Of a stretch of DNA of 64,000 nt, positions 8,572 to 17,280 are shown one piece after another. Under the pieces are notes generated by a model. The model was not told the DNA's origin, did no database searches, and saw only the letters and a program-made list of their open reading frames with translations. The position numbers and the translations under genes are program-made. Positions within the stretch are counted from its first letter, which is position 1. Every line of letters starts with the position of its first letter. Origin of the DNA: Pedobacter helvus (GTDB lineage Bacteria; Bacteroidota; Bacteroidia; Sphingobacteriales; Sphingobacteriaceae); contig NZ_SRMP01000001.1 of NCBI RefSeq assembly GCF_005925325.1, forward strand, positions 434,001 to 498,000, read 5' to 3'.

Positions 8572-9072
8572 TTACATATATTTCATTCCATCGTAGCCTA
8601 ACAGCCTGCGCCAATGCGCAATTTGACCAATGCAATTTGCCTCGCGATAAGTATTGAAACTTACCATCTCAAACAAAGGAAAGCTCATTTGCTCTACAGG
8701 AAAATTAATCACTTCATCCAACTGTTCGTCGGTAACGTGGAGCAGTTTTTCTATCAAAATTGGAGAAATTGTATTCCACTGATCTTCATAAGTGCTTAAA
8801 GTTGGATATTTCACATCATCTTTAATACCTTGATGGTGTTTAAACAATTCATCGGCTCCTGCTTTTAGTCCTAATCCTAATAAATTGGCTAATTCAAAAC
8901 GCTCTTGCAAAAGACTTCCAGCCAACCAAGCAATGTGATTTGCTTTGGTATCTAAACGTTTTGTTGCGTCTTCATCTTTAATGCCTTCGAGTACGCTGTG
9001 GTAAAATTTGGTATGCATATCGTACAATACCAAAAAACCATACATTCTATCACTTACTGGTTTTGTTTCCAT
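8572..9072 (-). CDS. DinB-fold protein, second member of the pair
   Basis: 166 residues and helical. Features: the helix opening YGFLVLYDMHTKFYHSVLEGI, a first His in KANHIAWLAGSLLQERFELANLLGL (about residue 47), and the closing helix IGQIAHWRRLLGYDGM with a second His. The third metal ligand is not obvious, so metal binding is less sure than in its neighbour. It is the first gene of the two-gene operon and lies head to head with the GlxA-type regulator at 9191, which may control it. Confidence 0.78.
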   Translation of the reverse strand: METKPVSDRMYGFLVLYDMHTKFYHSVLEGIKDEDATKRLDTKANHIAWLAGSLLQERFELANLLGLGLKAGADELFKHHQGIKDDVKYPTLSTYEDQWNTISPILIEKLLHVTDEQLDEVINFPVEQMSFPLFEMVSFNTYREANCIGQIAHWRRLLGYDGMKYM

Positions 9073-9190
9073 AACTTTAAATTTATAACACTAAATTACA
9101 ACGGGTTTAGAAAAATCCTGACTGCCATTATTGTCAAAATTTGGGGGCATTCGAGACATTTAGTATTTTTAATGAAACCAAAATATAAAC

Positions 9191-10159
9191 ATGAGGAAAA
9201 TTGGATTGTTCTTGAGCCAAGATTATAAGCTATTGAGCGTTGCCGCAGCGCTGGAAGTTTTTGAAACTGTAAACAAATTTTCATTGGCCGACCTTCAGCC
9301 TAAGCCCTTTGAGATTGTATTATTAGCTAGCGATGAGACTATTGCACAAAACAAAGAGGCTTTAGGTTACCAACTCACTTCGTTAAAGGATGCTTCATCA
9401 ATGCAAATTATCCTTATACCAGCATTTACTTCGGATGATATGCAGGCCACGTTAATGGCGAATAGGAACAGTATTCCGCATTTGGTAGCACAGTATCAAA
9501 AGGGTGTTTGCTTAGGAAGCTTTTGCACAGGTGCATTCTTATTAGGCGCCAGTGGCTTATTAAATGGAAAAATTGCCACCACACACGTAGATGCCAGCAA
9601 TGGTTTTGCCAACGCATTTCCGCAAGTGAAACTGAAACCTGACAAAACAGTAACCCAAGATGATCGTTTATATACCAGTGGCGGTGCTACTTCTTCATTT
9701 CATTTGTTGTTACATCTAGTACACGAATATTGTGGTAAAGAGATGGCTATTCGTATTGCTAAGGTGTTTGCCATTGATATGGACCGAGAAAACCAATCGT
9801 ATTTCAGCACTTTTCAGCCTTCTAAAGACCATACAGATGAATTGGTAGCTATTGCACAAAGTAAGATTGAACAAAACTATCAGGATGCGGCTACTATTGA
9901 AGAATTGATTAGAGATATTCCATCGAGCCGTAGAAATATTGTACGTCGGTTTAAGCAAATTACTGGAATCACTCCTATCGAATATTTACAACAAACTAGA
10001 ATTGAAGCCGCAAAAAAACTACTGGAAAAAACCAGTCAACAGATGAATGAAATTATTTTCAGTTCTGGCTATAACGACCCCAAAGCATTTAGAAAAGTTT
10101 TCAAGAAAAGTGTTGGAATGACGCCTACGCAGTATAGAGAGAAATTTCAGGTGAGGTAA
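9191..10159 (+). CDS. GlxA-family transcriptional regulator (DJ-1/PfpI domain plus AraC domain)
   Basis: 322 residues. N-terminal DJ-1/PfpI-like domain (about 1-190), with the nucleophile-elbow Cys in LGSFCTGAFLLGASGLLNGK and the following TTHVDAS. C-terminal AraC/XylS domain (about 215-320) with two helix-turn-helix motifs (ATIEELIRDIPSSRRNIVRRFKQ, then MNEIIFSSGYNDPKAFRKVFKK) and the family ending SVGMTPTQYREKF. The sensor domain probably binds a small metabolite. It is divergent from the two DinB genes and near the VOC-DoxX operon, so those are plausible targets; that is inference. Confidence 0.92.
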   Translation: MRKIGLFLSQDYKLLSVAAALEVFETVNKFSLADLQPKPFEIVLLASDETIAQNKEALGYQLTSLKDASSMQIILIPAFTSDDMQATLMANRNSIPHLVAQYQKGVCLGSFCTGAFLLGASGLLNGKIATTHVDASNGFANAFPQVKLKPDKTVTQDDRLYTSGGATSSFHLLLHLVHEYCGKEMAIRIAKVFAIDMDRENQSYFSTFQPSKDHTDELVAIAQSKIEQNYQDAATIEELIRDIPSSRRNIVRRFKQITGITPIEYLQQTRIEAAKKLLEKTSQQMNEIIFSSGYNDPKAFRKVFKKSVGMTPTQYREKFQVR

Positions 10160-10239
10160 AAAGTAGAAAAGAATAAAGAGCACAGACTTGTAGCCTTTTA
10201 CAAAAATGATACGTATTATTGTTATAAGAATTAGCGATT

Positions 10240-10638
10240 ATGAAGAAACTGTTTTTAGCTTTAGGCATTATCTTATTAGCATTTGCTAATTTTTCCTGTA
10301 AGAAAGACAATGTAAATAATGGAATTGTAGGCACTTGGAAATACATGTCTTCTATTGGTGGATTTGTAAACATAGGACCTCAACACAGTAATAGCCAAAT
10401 GAAATTAACAGAAACTAATTATGAATTTGTTAAAGATGGGCAGATTGTAGAATCGGGAACTTATAAAATTACAGATGAAAAATCATGGAATGGAGACCCT
10501 AGAATTATTTTTGAAGGCAGAACTAGTGAAATCCCAAAGCAATACATTAAAGTTTCAAAAAATAAACTTACTATTTTTGTAGGTGCTTCTATTGCCGCTG
10601 ACGGAGTAGAAAGCTATTATACAAGAATCAGGAACTAG
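10240..10638 (+). CDS. Small lipocalin-like lipoprotein
   Basis: 132 residues. Lipoprotein signal peptide with a lipobox ending ANFSC (Cys about 20), followed by KKDN. The mature part begins with GIVGTWKYM and ends in beta strands (ITDEKSWNGDPRIIFEG, NKLTIFVGA), the layout of short lipocalin-like or DUF-type lipoproteins common in Bacteroidota. It stands alone after the regulator. No specific function can be given. Confidence 0.75.
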   Translation: MKKLFLALGIILLAFANFSCKKDNVNNGIVGTWKYMSSIGGFVNIGPQHSNSQMKLTETNYEFVKDGQIVESGTYKITDEKSWNGDPRIIFEGRTSEIPKQYIKVSKNKLTIFVGASIAADGVESYYTRIRN

Positions 10639-10671
10639 ATTGTTATTCTTTTAAGAAAGGTAGACCTAAAG

Positions 10672-11430
10672 CTATAGTTTTGCTTTTTTTTGATTCTCCC
10701 AATAGTCTTTATTTTGTTCGATATAATGTGTTGGCGTATCTATGTAATTCGCCTTTGCATCCACACCACTATTAATTAAATTTTTGATGGTATCAGGCAT
10801 ATATTCAAATACCTTTTGATAATACTCCTTTTTGTTCAAAGGCTTTACATAATATAAATCCTCTGATGAAAGCTCCTTAGGTTTTAGCTTGGTCTTAAGC
10901 AGCACTTTTTCAAAATACATTCCACGTAGCCAAACGATCACGTTACCATCATTAGCAATGCCTACTACAAAATGTAAACCTTGCTTCTCATCCATCACTT
11001 TATTACTAGAGATATTTAATAGCTGATTTTTGTCTTTTGCTTGCCTGAAAATATCCTCTATGGTTTGTCGAGGAAGATCTAAAGTGTCTTTATAAAATTT
11101 CTTATCCCTGTAAGAAACATATTGCAAAGCTAATTGCTTAGGAAACTGTAGCGGATCGCCAACCCTAGGCGAATAATATTCAGCTCCCCAACTGCTATTG
11201 AAATTATTCACTTCATCTCGCGAATAAGAAAAACCACCGCCAAAATCATCTTCGTTAGGATAAATAAAATAAATATCTCGTAGATAAATTGGATGAGTAT
11301 ACGGAGCGCTTACACTGGCAAAAAAATAATGACGATCCCAAGCTTTATAGTTAAACACTCGCAAAGCAATACTTAACAATAAAATGATGGCTATGCCAAT
11401 GTAAATCTTGTTAACTAGGTTAAGTTTCAT
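10672..11430 (-). CDS. DUF2931-like membrane-anchored protein
   Basis: 252 residues. One N-terminal membrane helix (IYIGIAIILLLSIALRVF), then an extracytoplasmic domain. The order of motifs resembles DUF2931: an opening FFASVSAPYTHPIYLRDIYFIYP, a middle WGAEYYSPRVGD, LPKQ-type strand LQFPKQLALQYVSYRDKKFYKDTLDLPRQTIEDIF, and GIANDGNVIVWLRG. In part of this family the genes lie near secretion or effector loci; nothing like that is adjacent here. It overlaps nothing and is 8 bp after the small membrane protein gene, so the two form an operon. Family assignment is from memory of the pattern. Confidence 0.65.
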   Translation of the reverse strand: MKLNLVNKIYIGIAIILLLSIALRVFNYKAWDRHYFFASVSAPYTHPIYLRDIYFIYPNEDDFGGGFSYSRDEVNNFNSSWGAEYYSPRVGDPLQFPKQLALQYVSYRDKKFYKDTLDLPRQTIEDIFRQAKDKNQLLNISSNKVMDEKQGLHFVVGIANDGNVIVWLRGMYFEKVLLKTKLKPKELSSEDLYYVKPLNKKEYYQKVFEYMPDTIKNLINSGVDAKANYIDTPTHYIEQNKDYWENQKKAKL

Positions 11431-11438
11431 TGCGTTAA

Positions 11439-11729
11439 TTAATGTTGAAAAGCTTTACCCAATTGAAAAGCGTACCATAGAAGCCCAGTAAAAACCAACA
11501 GGATTAATAACGATATTCCAAAAAACCATTTAGCGGCACGGTATCGATAACTAAAAGCGTAGATACCTTGCAAAACTACAAAGGCGACACCAACAAAATA
11601 CATTCTCATAATGCCCTCGTCTTCTGAACTTGGTATCAGATTAAAGAAAATCAACACTAAAATTATATTGACAATGATGAGCAATATAGATAAACTACTG
11701 TTCTTTTCTTTGAGTTCTTCTTGTCGCAT
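11439..11729 (-). CDS. Small three-helix membrane protein
   Basis: 96 residues with three hydrophobic segments (about 13-33, 43-62 and 70-90) and a short charged N terminus (MRQEELKEKNSS). It is the first gene of a two-gene operon with the DUF2931-like gene, 8 bp apart. The family is not recognised; similar short membrane proteins are common beside anchored domains in Bacteroidota. Confidence 0.65.
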   Translation of the reverse strand: MRQEELKEKNSSLSILLIIVNIILVLIFFNLIPSSEDEGIMRMYFVGVAFVVLQGIYAFSYRYRAAKWFFGISLLILLVFTGLLWYAFQLGKAFQH

Positions 11730-11805
11730 AGGTTATAGAGCTTTAATTAATAAGTAAATATAACGTAGTTTGTTCATTTAAATTTTAGGAACGATATTCG
11801 CAATC

Positions 11806-12633
11806 ATGAAAAAACAACTGTTTGCTTTATGTTTATTATGGATTGGAATTAGTGAATTGCAAGCTCAGCAAACTAAAATTAAAACGCTGTCTTTTGATAG
11901 TACTGCTTTTGCGTCGAAAAGAAAGGAATTGAATTCGCTTGGTGTTAGTTCATTCGTAAAACTAAACCACGAAGCAAATGGATTTAAATTACCTTACAGA
12001 TTACTGGCTCCAAAAAAAATTACAGCAGGTGCAAAATATCCTTTGATCATTGCTTTACACAACTCTTCGAGATTAGGAACTGACAACGAAAAGCAGTTAG
12101 AACCTTTAACAAGGACTTGGCTTAATGATGAGATTAGAACTCGATTTCCAGCTTTTGTTTTAGCCCCACAATTTGAAACAAGACCAACGCAATATGTGGC
12201 AAATGAAACTTTCGGTGTAATAACAGCTACACCTCAAGAAAATTTATCAGTACTAATTTCGTTGATAGAAAGCTTGATAAAAAACCCTCAAATCGACACC
12301 AAAAAAATTTATTTAATTGGTTATTCGATGGGCGGCTCAACAGTACAACATTTGTTGAGCCAAAAGCCAAATTGGTTTGCAGCCATGATTGCCGTTGCAG
12401 GAGTTCCAGATGTTTCAAGCTTACAAAATATTAAGAACAAGCCTATTTGGTTAATACATGGTAGAAAAGACGATGAAAATCCTTTTAACGGTAGCGATAA
12501 ATTATTTAAGCAATTAAAAGGAAATAAAAAAGCTCGTTTTACTATTTACGAAAACTTAGATCACAATACCATTACTTTCCCACTTTTGGATACTGATGAA
12601 CTGGCGAAATGGTTGTTTAAATGGAAGATTTAG
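11806..12633 (+). CDS. Secreted alpha/beta hydrolase (dienelactone hydrolase/PHB depolymerase-like esterase)
   Basis: 275 residues with a signal peptide (LFALCLLWIGISELQAQ). The hydrolase core starts about residue 60 with FKLPYRLLAPKKI, the oxyanion strand YPLIIALHNSSRLGTDNE, the nucleophile elbow GYSMGGST (Ser about 171), the acid region WLIHGRKDDENPF and the His in YENLDHNTITF. All three catalytic residues are present. Likely a periplasmic or secreted carboxylesterase or peptidase-like enzyme; the substrate is not shown by sequence or neighbours. Confidence 0.85.
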   Translation: MKKQLFALCLLWIGISELQAQQTKIKTLSFDSTAFASKRKELNSLGVSSFVKLNHEANGFKLPYRLLAPKKITAGAKYPLIIALHNSSRLGTDNEKQLEPLTRTWLNDEIRTRFPAFVLAPQFETRPTQYVANETFGVITATPQENLSVLISLIESLIKNPQIDTKKIYLIGYSMGGSTVQHLLSQKPNWFAAMIAVAGVPDVSSLQNIKNKPIWLIHGRKDDENPFNGSDKLFKQLKGNKKARFTIYENLDHNTITFPLLDTDELAKWLFKWKI

Positions 12634-12647
12634 TAACATTCAAAAAT

Positions 12648-12663
12648 CGTCATTGCAATGACG
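12648..12663. repeat. 16-bp perfect palindrome CGTCATTGCAATGACG
   Basis: It lies between the convergent ends of the hydrolase and the DUF3347 gene. The arms match the terminal repeats (CGTCATT/AATGACG) of the larger dispersed elements nearby, with no internal part. There is no T-run, so it is not a classical terminator. Confidence 0.7.
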
Positions 12664-12673
12664 GACAAAATTC

Positions 12674-13204
12674 TTACTTCAAAGTTTCTTTAATCTCACC
12701 GCAATCTAACATACTATCACCATAATATGGGTTTCTCACCAACCTTTGGTTGCTTAGCCAAGAAGCTCCTTTATCATTCATAGCCATTGGGCAGTACTCT
12801 ATGTAAACTTCTCCAGATCGTAAGCCGACAGCTTTTACTTTCGCGATCATCTCGTTACTTAAACCAGAGAATAAGGCACGTTGCGCCTCAATATCAGAAG
12901 CAGCGGTTATTTTTGCAGCTAAACTGGCTAGTTTTTCTCCGCCAGTTAAGGCTCTAGCACCTAACTCTAATGCCATACTCGCTTCTTTCGCTGTAGCCAA
13001 ATCCGATTTAATTAAGGCATCGCTTAGCAACAAATATTGCTGATACGCTGCATTTAATTGATCGCTTTTTAATGATACTTCATTTGAAGTTTCTACTACT
13101 ACTGTTTCCTTAGAGATTACTTCTTTTTTCTCTTCAGCTTTTTGGTTGTTGCAAGCAGCGAAGATTATTGCTATAGCTGTTAATATGATTATGCTTTTTT
13201 TCAT
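12674..13204 (-). CDS. DUF3347-domain lipoprotein of the metal efflux cluster
   Basis: 176 residues. Signal peptide with lipobox (IAIIFAACNN, Cys about 18), then an Lys/Glu-rich linker. The mature domain (about 48-176) fits DUF3347: LNAAYQQYLLLSDALIKSDLATAKEASMAL, LAAKITAASDIEAQRALFSGLSNEM, VYIEYCPMAMNDKGASWLSNQ and the ending NPYYGDSMLDCGEI. The CPMA and MLDCG motifs are Met/Cys-rich and suit binding of copper-like ions. In many genomes this domain is fused to CusB-type adaptors; here it is a separate last gene. Probably a periplasmic metal-binding accessory. Confidence 0.85.
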   Translation of the reverse strand: MKKSIIILTAIAIIFAACNNQKAEEKKEVISKETVVVETSNEVSLKSDQLNAAYQQYLLLSDALIKSDLATAKEASMALELGARALTGGEKLASLAAKITAASDIEAQRALFSGLSNEMIAKVKAVGLRSGEVYIEYCPMAMNDKGASWLSNQRLVRNPYYGDSMLDCGEIKETLK

Positions 13205-13229
13205 TTTTATTATATTATTATTCTATACT

Positions 13230-13298
13230 CCTGTCATTCCGAGGTACGAGGAATCTACATTTTTTTAACAGATTCTTCGCTAAGCTCAGAATGACAGG
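13230..13298. repeat. Dispersed palindromic element with CCTGTCATTC termini
   Basis: About 69 bp bounded by CCTGTCATTC and its exact inverse GAATGACAGG, filling most of the gap between the DUF3347 gene and the adaptor gene. The interior (GGAATCTACA...AGATTCTTCGC) is that of the rectangular repeats widely scattered in Bacteroidota intergenic DNA. Confidence 0.75.
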
Positions 13299-13313
13299 GT
13301 GGCTAATTACCAT

Positions 13314-14531
13314 TTACCCTAACGGATGTTTCCCTCTCTTCAACACATATTCGCTGTACAACAAATAAGCGCCGGTAACTACCACTTCATCGCCTGTAGC
13401 AATACCTGAAGCAATATTGATACTATTTCCATTGGCTTTCCCCACACTCACTTTCATTGGTTCGAAGCTATCCTTTCCGGTTTTAATCCATACATGCTGA
13501 CCTTTACCGTCACGAATTACCGCATCTACAGGCAAATTCATTCCTCCAGTAAGTCCCTGCGATGCTAACATCACCTTTACTTGTAAACCTGGCTGCCATT
13601 GGTTGTTCGGGTTAGCTATGCTTCCTCTAATTTGTGTCAGTTGGGTACCTGCTTGTAACGACGGATTAATAAAATCAACTTTCATTGTCTGCACTTGATC
13701 TTCCCAACCATTCACCACAACCTTCAACTCCACACCTTGCTTAATCTGTTTCATTTCATTAGGATAAACATCTGCCTCAACCCATAATTTCCCATAGCCT
13801 TCCAATCGCATAATCGGACTACCTTCAGCAACGTATTGCCCTTGGGTAATACTCAACTCGGCAACCGTTCCACTCTGTGTAGCGAATACCGTTACATAAG
13901 GATTTTTCTGCTGCGTTTTGCTCAGTTTTTGCAATTGAGCTTCGGTTTGCCCGTACAACAGCAGTTTCTGTTTAGCTGATGAAACTAATTGTTGCTCCAG
14001 TTTATCGCCTGCAAATTGTTTTTGTTGCGCCAATGCCATGAGGTATTCTTGTTGTAACGTAGCTAACTGCTCTGAATATATTTTATATAACGGTTGTCCT
14101 TTGCTAATTGCTACGCCTGTTTCTCTCACAAATAGTTCCTCCACTCTACCCGCAATCTTTGCCGAAATGTAATTGCTTTGTTGAGGATCAAGCACTAATC
14201 TTCCATTCAAAACACTTTGGTTAGAGATGCCTTTACTATCTGCACCATCACCAATACGGATGGTTTTGATATTGGCAAGCAATTGTCTTTGCGCATCAAG
14301 CTTGATACTTTTATCGTCGCTATTCTTCTCGAAAGGCACCAAATCCATCGCACAAATTGGGCAAGTTCCCATTTCATGCTTAATTACCTGGGGATGCATT
14401 GGGCAGGTAAAGGTTTGCTGAGTTTTCTCTGCTGCTTTATCTTCAGTTTTTTTCTCTTCGCTACATCCTACAATTCCCACAATTAAATTGAGAATAAATA
14501 GGATGATGACGCTATGTTTAATTCTTTTCAT
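13314..14531 (-). CDS. CusB-type RND periplasmic adaptor with heavy-metal-binding domain
   Basis: 405 residues. Lipoprotein signal (LNLIVGIVGCSEE, Cys about 23). A small heavy-metal-binding domain follows at about 40-66 (TFTCPMHPQVIKHEMGTCPICAMDLV), with paired CPMHP and CPICAMDL motifs as in CusB-like adaptors and copper chaperone domains. Then the lipoyl/hairpin/beta-barrel adaptor parts: IAGRVEELFVRETGVAISKGQPLYKIYS, VFATQSGTVAELSITQGQYV, and the membrane-proximal end VVTGAYLLYSEYVLKRGKHP. It bridges an RND pump and an outer membrane factor. It is the second adaptor of this cluster, downstream of the first. Confidence 0.92.
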   Translation of the reverse strand: MKRIKHSVIILFILNLIVGIVGCSEEKKTEDKAAEKTQQTFTCPMHPQVIKHEMGTCPICAMDLVPFEKNSDDKSIKLDAQRQLLANIKTIRIGDGADSKGISNQSVLNGRLVLDPQQSNYISAKIAGRVEELFVRETGVAISKGQPLYKIYSEQLATLQQEYLMALAQQKQFAGDKLEQQLVSSAKQKLLLYGQTEAQLQKLSKTQQKNPYVTVFATQSGTVAELSITQGQYVAEGSPIMRLEGYGKLWVEADVYPNEMKQIKQGVELKVVVNGWEDQVQTMKVDFINPSLQAGTQLTQIRGSIANPNNQWQPGLQVKVMLASQGLTGGMNLPVDAVIRDGKGQHVWIKTGKDSFEPMKVSVGKANGNSINIASGIATGDEVVVTGAYLLYSEYVLKRGKHPLG

Positions 14532-14545
14532 TTGTATTTATTTAT

Positions 14546-14618
14546 GCCACAGATACACAGATATTCTATTGAATGATTTTAATTTCTATCATAAAAATTA
14601 AATCTGTGCATCTGCGGC
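14546..14618. repeat. Dispersed repeat with GCCACAGATACACAGAT termini
   Basis: The arms GCCACAGATACACAGAT (14546-14562) and ATCTGTGCATCTGCGGC (14602-14618) form an imperfect inverted repeat around an AT-rich centre. The right arm overlaps the stop codon of the first adaptor gene. A single arm of the same repeat (AATCTGTGCATCTGTGGCAA) is present at about 34304-34323. Confidence 0.65.
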
Positions 14619-15832
14619 TAATTACTTTTAGCTCTTATAAAGCTTTCGCTATCTACAAGGTAAGCTGCATTTTTAGCAAAATCTAAGTTCGCAATATCCT
14701 CTTTTACCTGTACCATTCCGTTCATACGCAAGCCCGTTTTCAATTTCACACTTACAAACACATTATTCTCCTTTTTGAACGCCATACTTTGTGCACCAAT
14801 ACTTACCACTGCCGATTCGGGCAACCAATAACTTTGGGGAACCAATACAGGGATTTTCGCCGTTAAGATCTCACCTGCTTTAAACATTCCTTTGCTGAGG
14901 TAAACTCTAGCTATTGTGAAGTTTTCTCCAGCTTTAATCATTGGTTGTATTAAACCTATAGTTGATGTTTGAAAACTATCTTCTTTATCAGCAGTTTTAT
15001 AAAAAGCCAGCTTGCTTCCTTTTTTAACCAAAGTACCAAGGCTAGGCTTCAAAGCAAATTCAGCTAACAACTGGTCGGCTTTGTAAATGGTGAAGATGCT
15101 TTGCCCTGCGTTTACATATTGTCCTTCCCTTAGCATTACCGGAGAATTGTCTATTTGAGGGGCCGGTGCTGCGCTTACTGTAGCACCACTTCCACCACCA
15201 CTCATCCCTGACATGCCATCACCACTACTATCTCCGCTTGGTGCAATCACAGCACTAGCATTGTTATTCGCTAAAGTTTTCTCCAAAATATATCCATCTG
15301 CCGGACTATAAACCGGAATTCGATAGTTCACTTTTTTACTTTGCAACACCTGTTGGATGGTTTGGTTACTCATTCCCAACAATAATAATCGTTGCTTAGC
15401 CTGTGCTAGCAAACCTTGGTCGCCTGCACTTTGCGAGAGGTAAATCAACTCTTGTTGCGCCGCAGCCAAATCTGGAGCATAGATTTCAAACAACAACTGC
15501 CCTTTTTTAACAGGCTGATAATTGTATTTGATGTACAGCTTTTCTAAACGACCGCCAACTCTACTCGCAACACTTGTTTCACTACGGCTATCATAATTTA
15601 CGATACCTTGTACCTCAGCAGTGAAGATTTTGGTCTCGTAACTAGCTTCAACCACAACTGCTTTTGCCACTACTTGCTCATTTGAAGGAGCAATTAAAGC
15701 TTTCAATTTATCATCAACTTTTACTTGCCCAATATCATGATGATCATTTTTTGGTTTAGTTTGGCAAGATGCGAGGAAGAACACGACTGCTAATAGCAGT
15801 GCCATTTGCATATACTTTAATATGTTCGTCAT
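14618..15832 (-). CDS. CusB-type RND periplasmic adaptor subunit
   Basis: 404 residues from the ATG at 15832 (MTNILKYMQMALLLAVVFFLASC, lipobox Cys about 23). The frame stays open to 16051, but the extra part is a translation of dispersed repeats and is rejected. Adaptor features: YDSRSETSVASRVGGRLEKLYIKYNYQPVKKGQLLFEIYAPDL (lipoyl half), a hairpin with AAQQELIYLSQSAG, the second lipoyl half VYSPADGYILEKTLA, and a Gly/Ser/Met-rich insert (DGMSGMSGGGSGA, about 215-230) that may bind metal. It lacks the CPMHP domain of its neighbour. It would link the CusA-type pump to the TolC-like protein. The chosen ATG lies inside the terminal repeat of the element upstream; ATGs at 15811 and 15805 are alternatives. 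Confidence 0.9.
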   Translation of the reverse strand: MTNILKYMQMALLLAVVFFLASCQTKPKNDHHDIGQVKVDDKLKALIAPSNEQVVAKAVVVEASYETKIFTAEVQGIVNYDSRSETSVASRVGGRLEKLYIKYNYQPVKKGQLLFEIYAPDLAAAQQELIYLSQSAGDQGLLAQAKQRLLLLGMSNQTIQQVLQSKKVNYRIPVYSPADGYILEKTLANNNASAVIAPSGDSSGDGMSGMSGGGSGATVSAAPAPQIDNSPVMLREGQYVNAGQSIFTIYKADQLLAEFALKPSLGTLVKKGSKLAFYKTADKEDSFQTSTIGLIQPMIKAGENFTIARVYLSKGMFKAGEILTAKIPVLVPQSYWLPESAVVSIGAQSMAFKKENNVFVSVKLKTGLRMNGMVQVKEDIANLDFAKNAAYLVDSESFIRAKSN

Positions 15833-15937
15833 TTCGAACGCATGTGAGAATTGTGAAATCAACGAAGTTAAATCTTTGAACTTTAAATTGCTATTTAAAA
15901 GATTTCTCCATTCCACTGCGTTCCAGTCGAAATGACG
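15827..15937. repeat. Dispersed element with CGTCATTTCGA termini
   Basis: About 111 bp bounded by CGTCATTTCGA and its inverse TCGAAATGACG, with the interior TTCTCCATTCCACTGCGTTCCAG typical of this Bacteroidota repeat family. It fills the junction between the TolC-like and adaptor genes; its left end supplies the ATG used as the adaptor start. Related copies lie at 33103-33223 and, with changed termini, at 13230-13298. Confidence 0.8.
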
Positions 15938-15948
15938 ATTGCTCCTTT

Positions 15949-16018
15949 TCTCTCTCCGCCAACTGGCGAAAGAGATGCCCGACGGGCAGAGGGGGCTCTC
16001 TCCGATACGTCGGAGGGC
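15949..16018. repeat. Triple-hairpin GC-rich repeat
   Basis: Three short hairpins in a row: CGCC-aact-GGCG, TGCCC-gac-GGGCA and CTCCGA-tacg-TCGGAG. The phrase AGAGATGCCCGACGGGCAGAGGGGG matches the family seen at 17281-17437 and 20719-20803. It lies directly after the stop of the TolC-like gene and abuts the CGTCATTTCGA element. Confidence 0.65.
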
Positions 16019-16019
16019 C

Positions 16020-17249
16020 TTACCTATACAATTCCTTTTCATAATCTGCAATCATTAAGTAAAGTTTCAATTTTTCATCTAGCACATTGTTCTGCATCAT
16101 ATTCAAGGCTTCCCACGAAGCAATTACTTCTGGCAATTGCAGCTTATTTTCGCGATAGCCCAACACATTCACATCTAATGTTTTTTGTAGGGTTGGGATG
16201 ATCTTTTGTTCCATCGCAGCAATCTGCTGTTGCATGGTTTTAATCTGATACTGCATTCCGTACAGCATTCCTTGGGTTTCTTGCAACATGGCAGCTTTTT
16301 CCATCTGCATCGCTTCTACTTCATATTGCATTCCTTTCACTTCAGATTTATACATTTTCGATGCCCAAGGCGCAATTGGAATACTCACCATCCCCATCAC
16401 GCTAAATGCTTTCGGCATGCCACTACCCAAAGGCGACATATGATCGAAACGCAATCTGAAATCTGGGCGGCTTTGTCTTTTCATTGCGTCGATATTCAAA
16501 TTCATCGATTGGATATTGTAATCCATCTTGGCGATATCCTTTCGAGCCAATGCTAAACTTGCCGTATCTAAGGCTGTTGCTGCAACAAATTGAGGAACAT
16601 AGTTGCTATCAATTTTAAAATCGGTATTCCCTTGTTGGTTCATCATGCTGTTTAACCACGCTTTTGCTCTACCAATTTCCCCTTCCTGCATGCGTTTCAT
16701 ATTTTCCGTTTCTTCGAGTTTTGCCGAAGTTTGGTAAACACTTCCCAATTTCGATTGATTAAAAGGATACCTTATTTCCTCAATCTTCTTCATGGTTTGC
16801 ATAATTTTGGTACTTTTTTCAAGCACTGCCAATTTTTGCTTAGCTACTAACCAAGTATAATACAACTTTTTTGCCTGCGTTTTGAAATCATTCAAAGTCA
16901 CTTCTCTAGTTGCTCTTTCTACTTTAGCTTTCGATTCTATGAATTTCTTCTGAGCATTCAGCTTTCCATAATTAGGGATATCCTGTTCTACTTGAAACAT
17001 CAGCGAACCTTTGTCTCTGCCGTCCATAATCATTTGCCCAGGATAAGGCGTCATGAAAGTTCCTACACCAACCATTGGCGCCATCCAAGCTGTAGCCGCT
17101 TTTGCATTGTACTGGTAGCTTTCTGCTTTTAACCCATAAGATTTAAGCTGTAAGTTGTTTTGGTCGATACGATTTAGAATGGTATCTAGCGAAAGTACAG
17201 GAGTTTGGGCTTTAGTAATCAATGAATTAGACAGCAATACCAGAAACAT
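16020..17249 (-). CDS. TolC/CusC-family outer membrane efflux protein
   Basis: About 409 residues from the ATG at 17249 (MFLVLLSNSLITKAQ signal peptide). The frame is open to 17456, but the extra 69 codons translate a dispersed repeat and are rejected; a TTG at 17267 is another possible start. The protein shows the outer membrane efflux pattern: LDTILNRIDQNNLQLKSYGLKAESYQYNAKAA, long helical repeats with many Gln and Met (MQYEVEAMQMEKAAMLQETQGMLYGMQYQIKTMQQQIAAMEQ), and LPEVIASWEALNMMQNNVLDEKLKLYLMIADYEKEL. The high Met content fits copper or silver. It forms the exit duct of the RND system in this operon. Confidence 0.88.
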   Translation of the reverse strand: MFLVLLSNSLITKAQTPVLSLDTILNRIDQNNLQLKSYGLKAESYQYNAKAATAWMAPMVGVGTFMTPYPGQMIMDGRDKGSLMFQVEQDIPNYGKLNAQKKFIESKAKVERATREVTLNDFKTQAKKLYYTWLVAKQKLAVLEKSTKIMQTMKKIEEIRYPFNQSKLGSVYQTSAKLEETENMKRMQEGEIGRAKAWLNSMMNQQGNTDFKIDSNYVPQFVAATALDTASLALARKDIAKMDYNIQSMNLNIDAMKRQSRPDFRLRFDHMSPLGSGMPKAFSVMGMVSIPIAPWASKMYKSEVKGMQYEVEAMQMEKAAMLQETQGMLYGMQYQIKTMQQQIAAMEQKIIPTLQKTLDVNVLGYRENKLQLPEVIASWEALNMMQNNVLDEKLKLYLMIADYEKELYR

Positions 17250-17280
17250 AACTACAACATAGAACAAAGTAGTATCAATT

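Noticed and set aside
15833..16051. N-terminal extension of the CusB-type adaptor
   Set aside because: It translates dispersed repeats, lacks any adaptor similarity, and precedes a proper lipoprotein signal.
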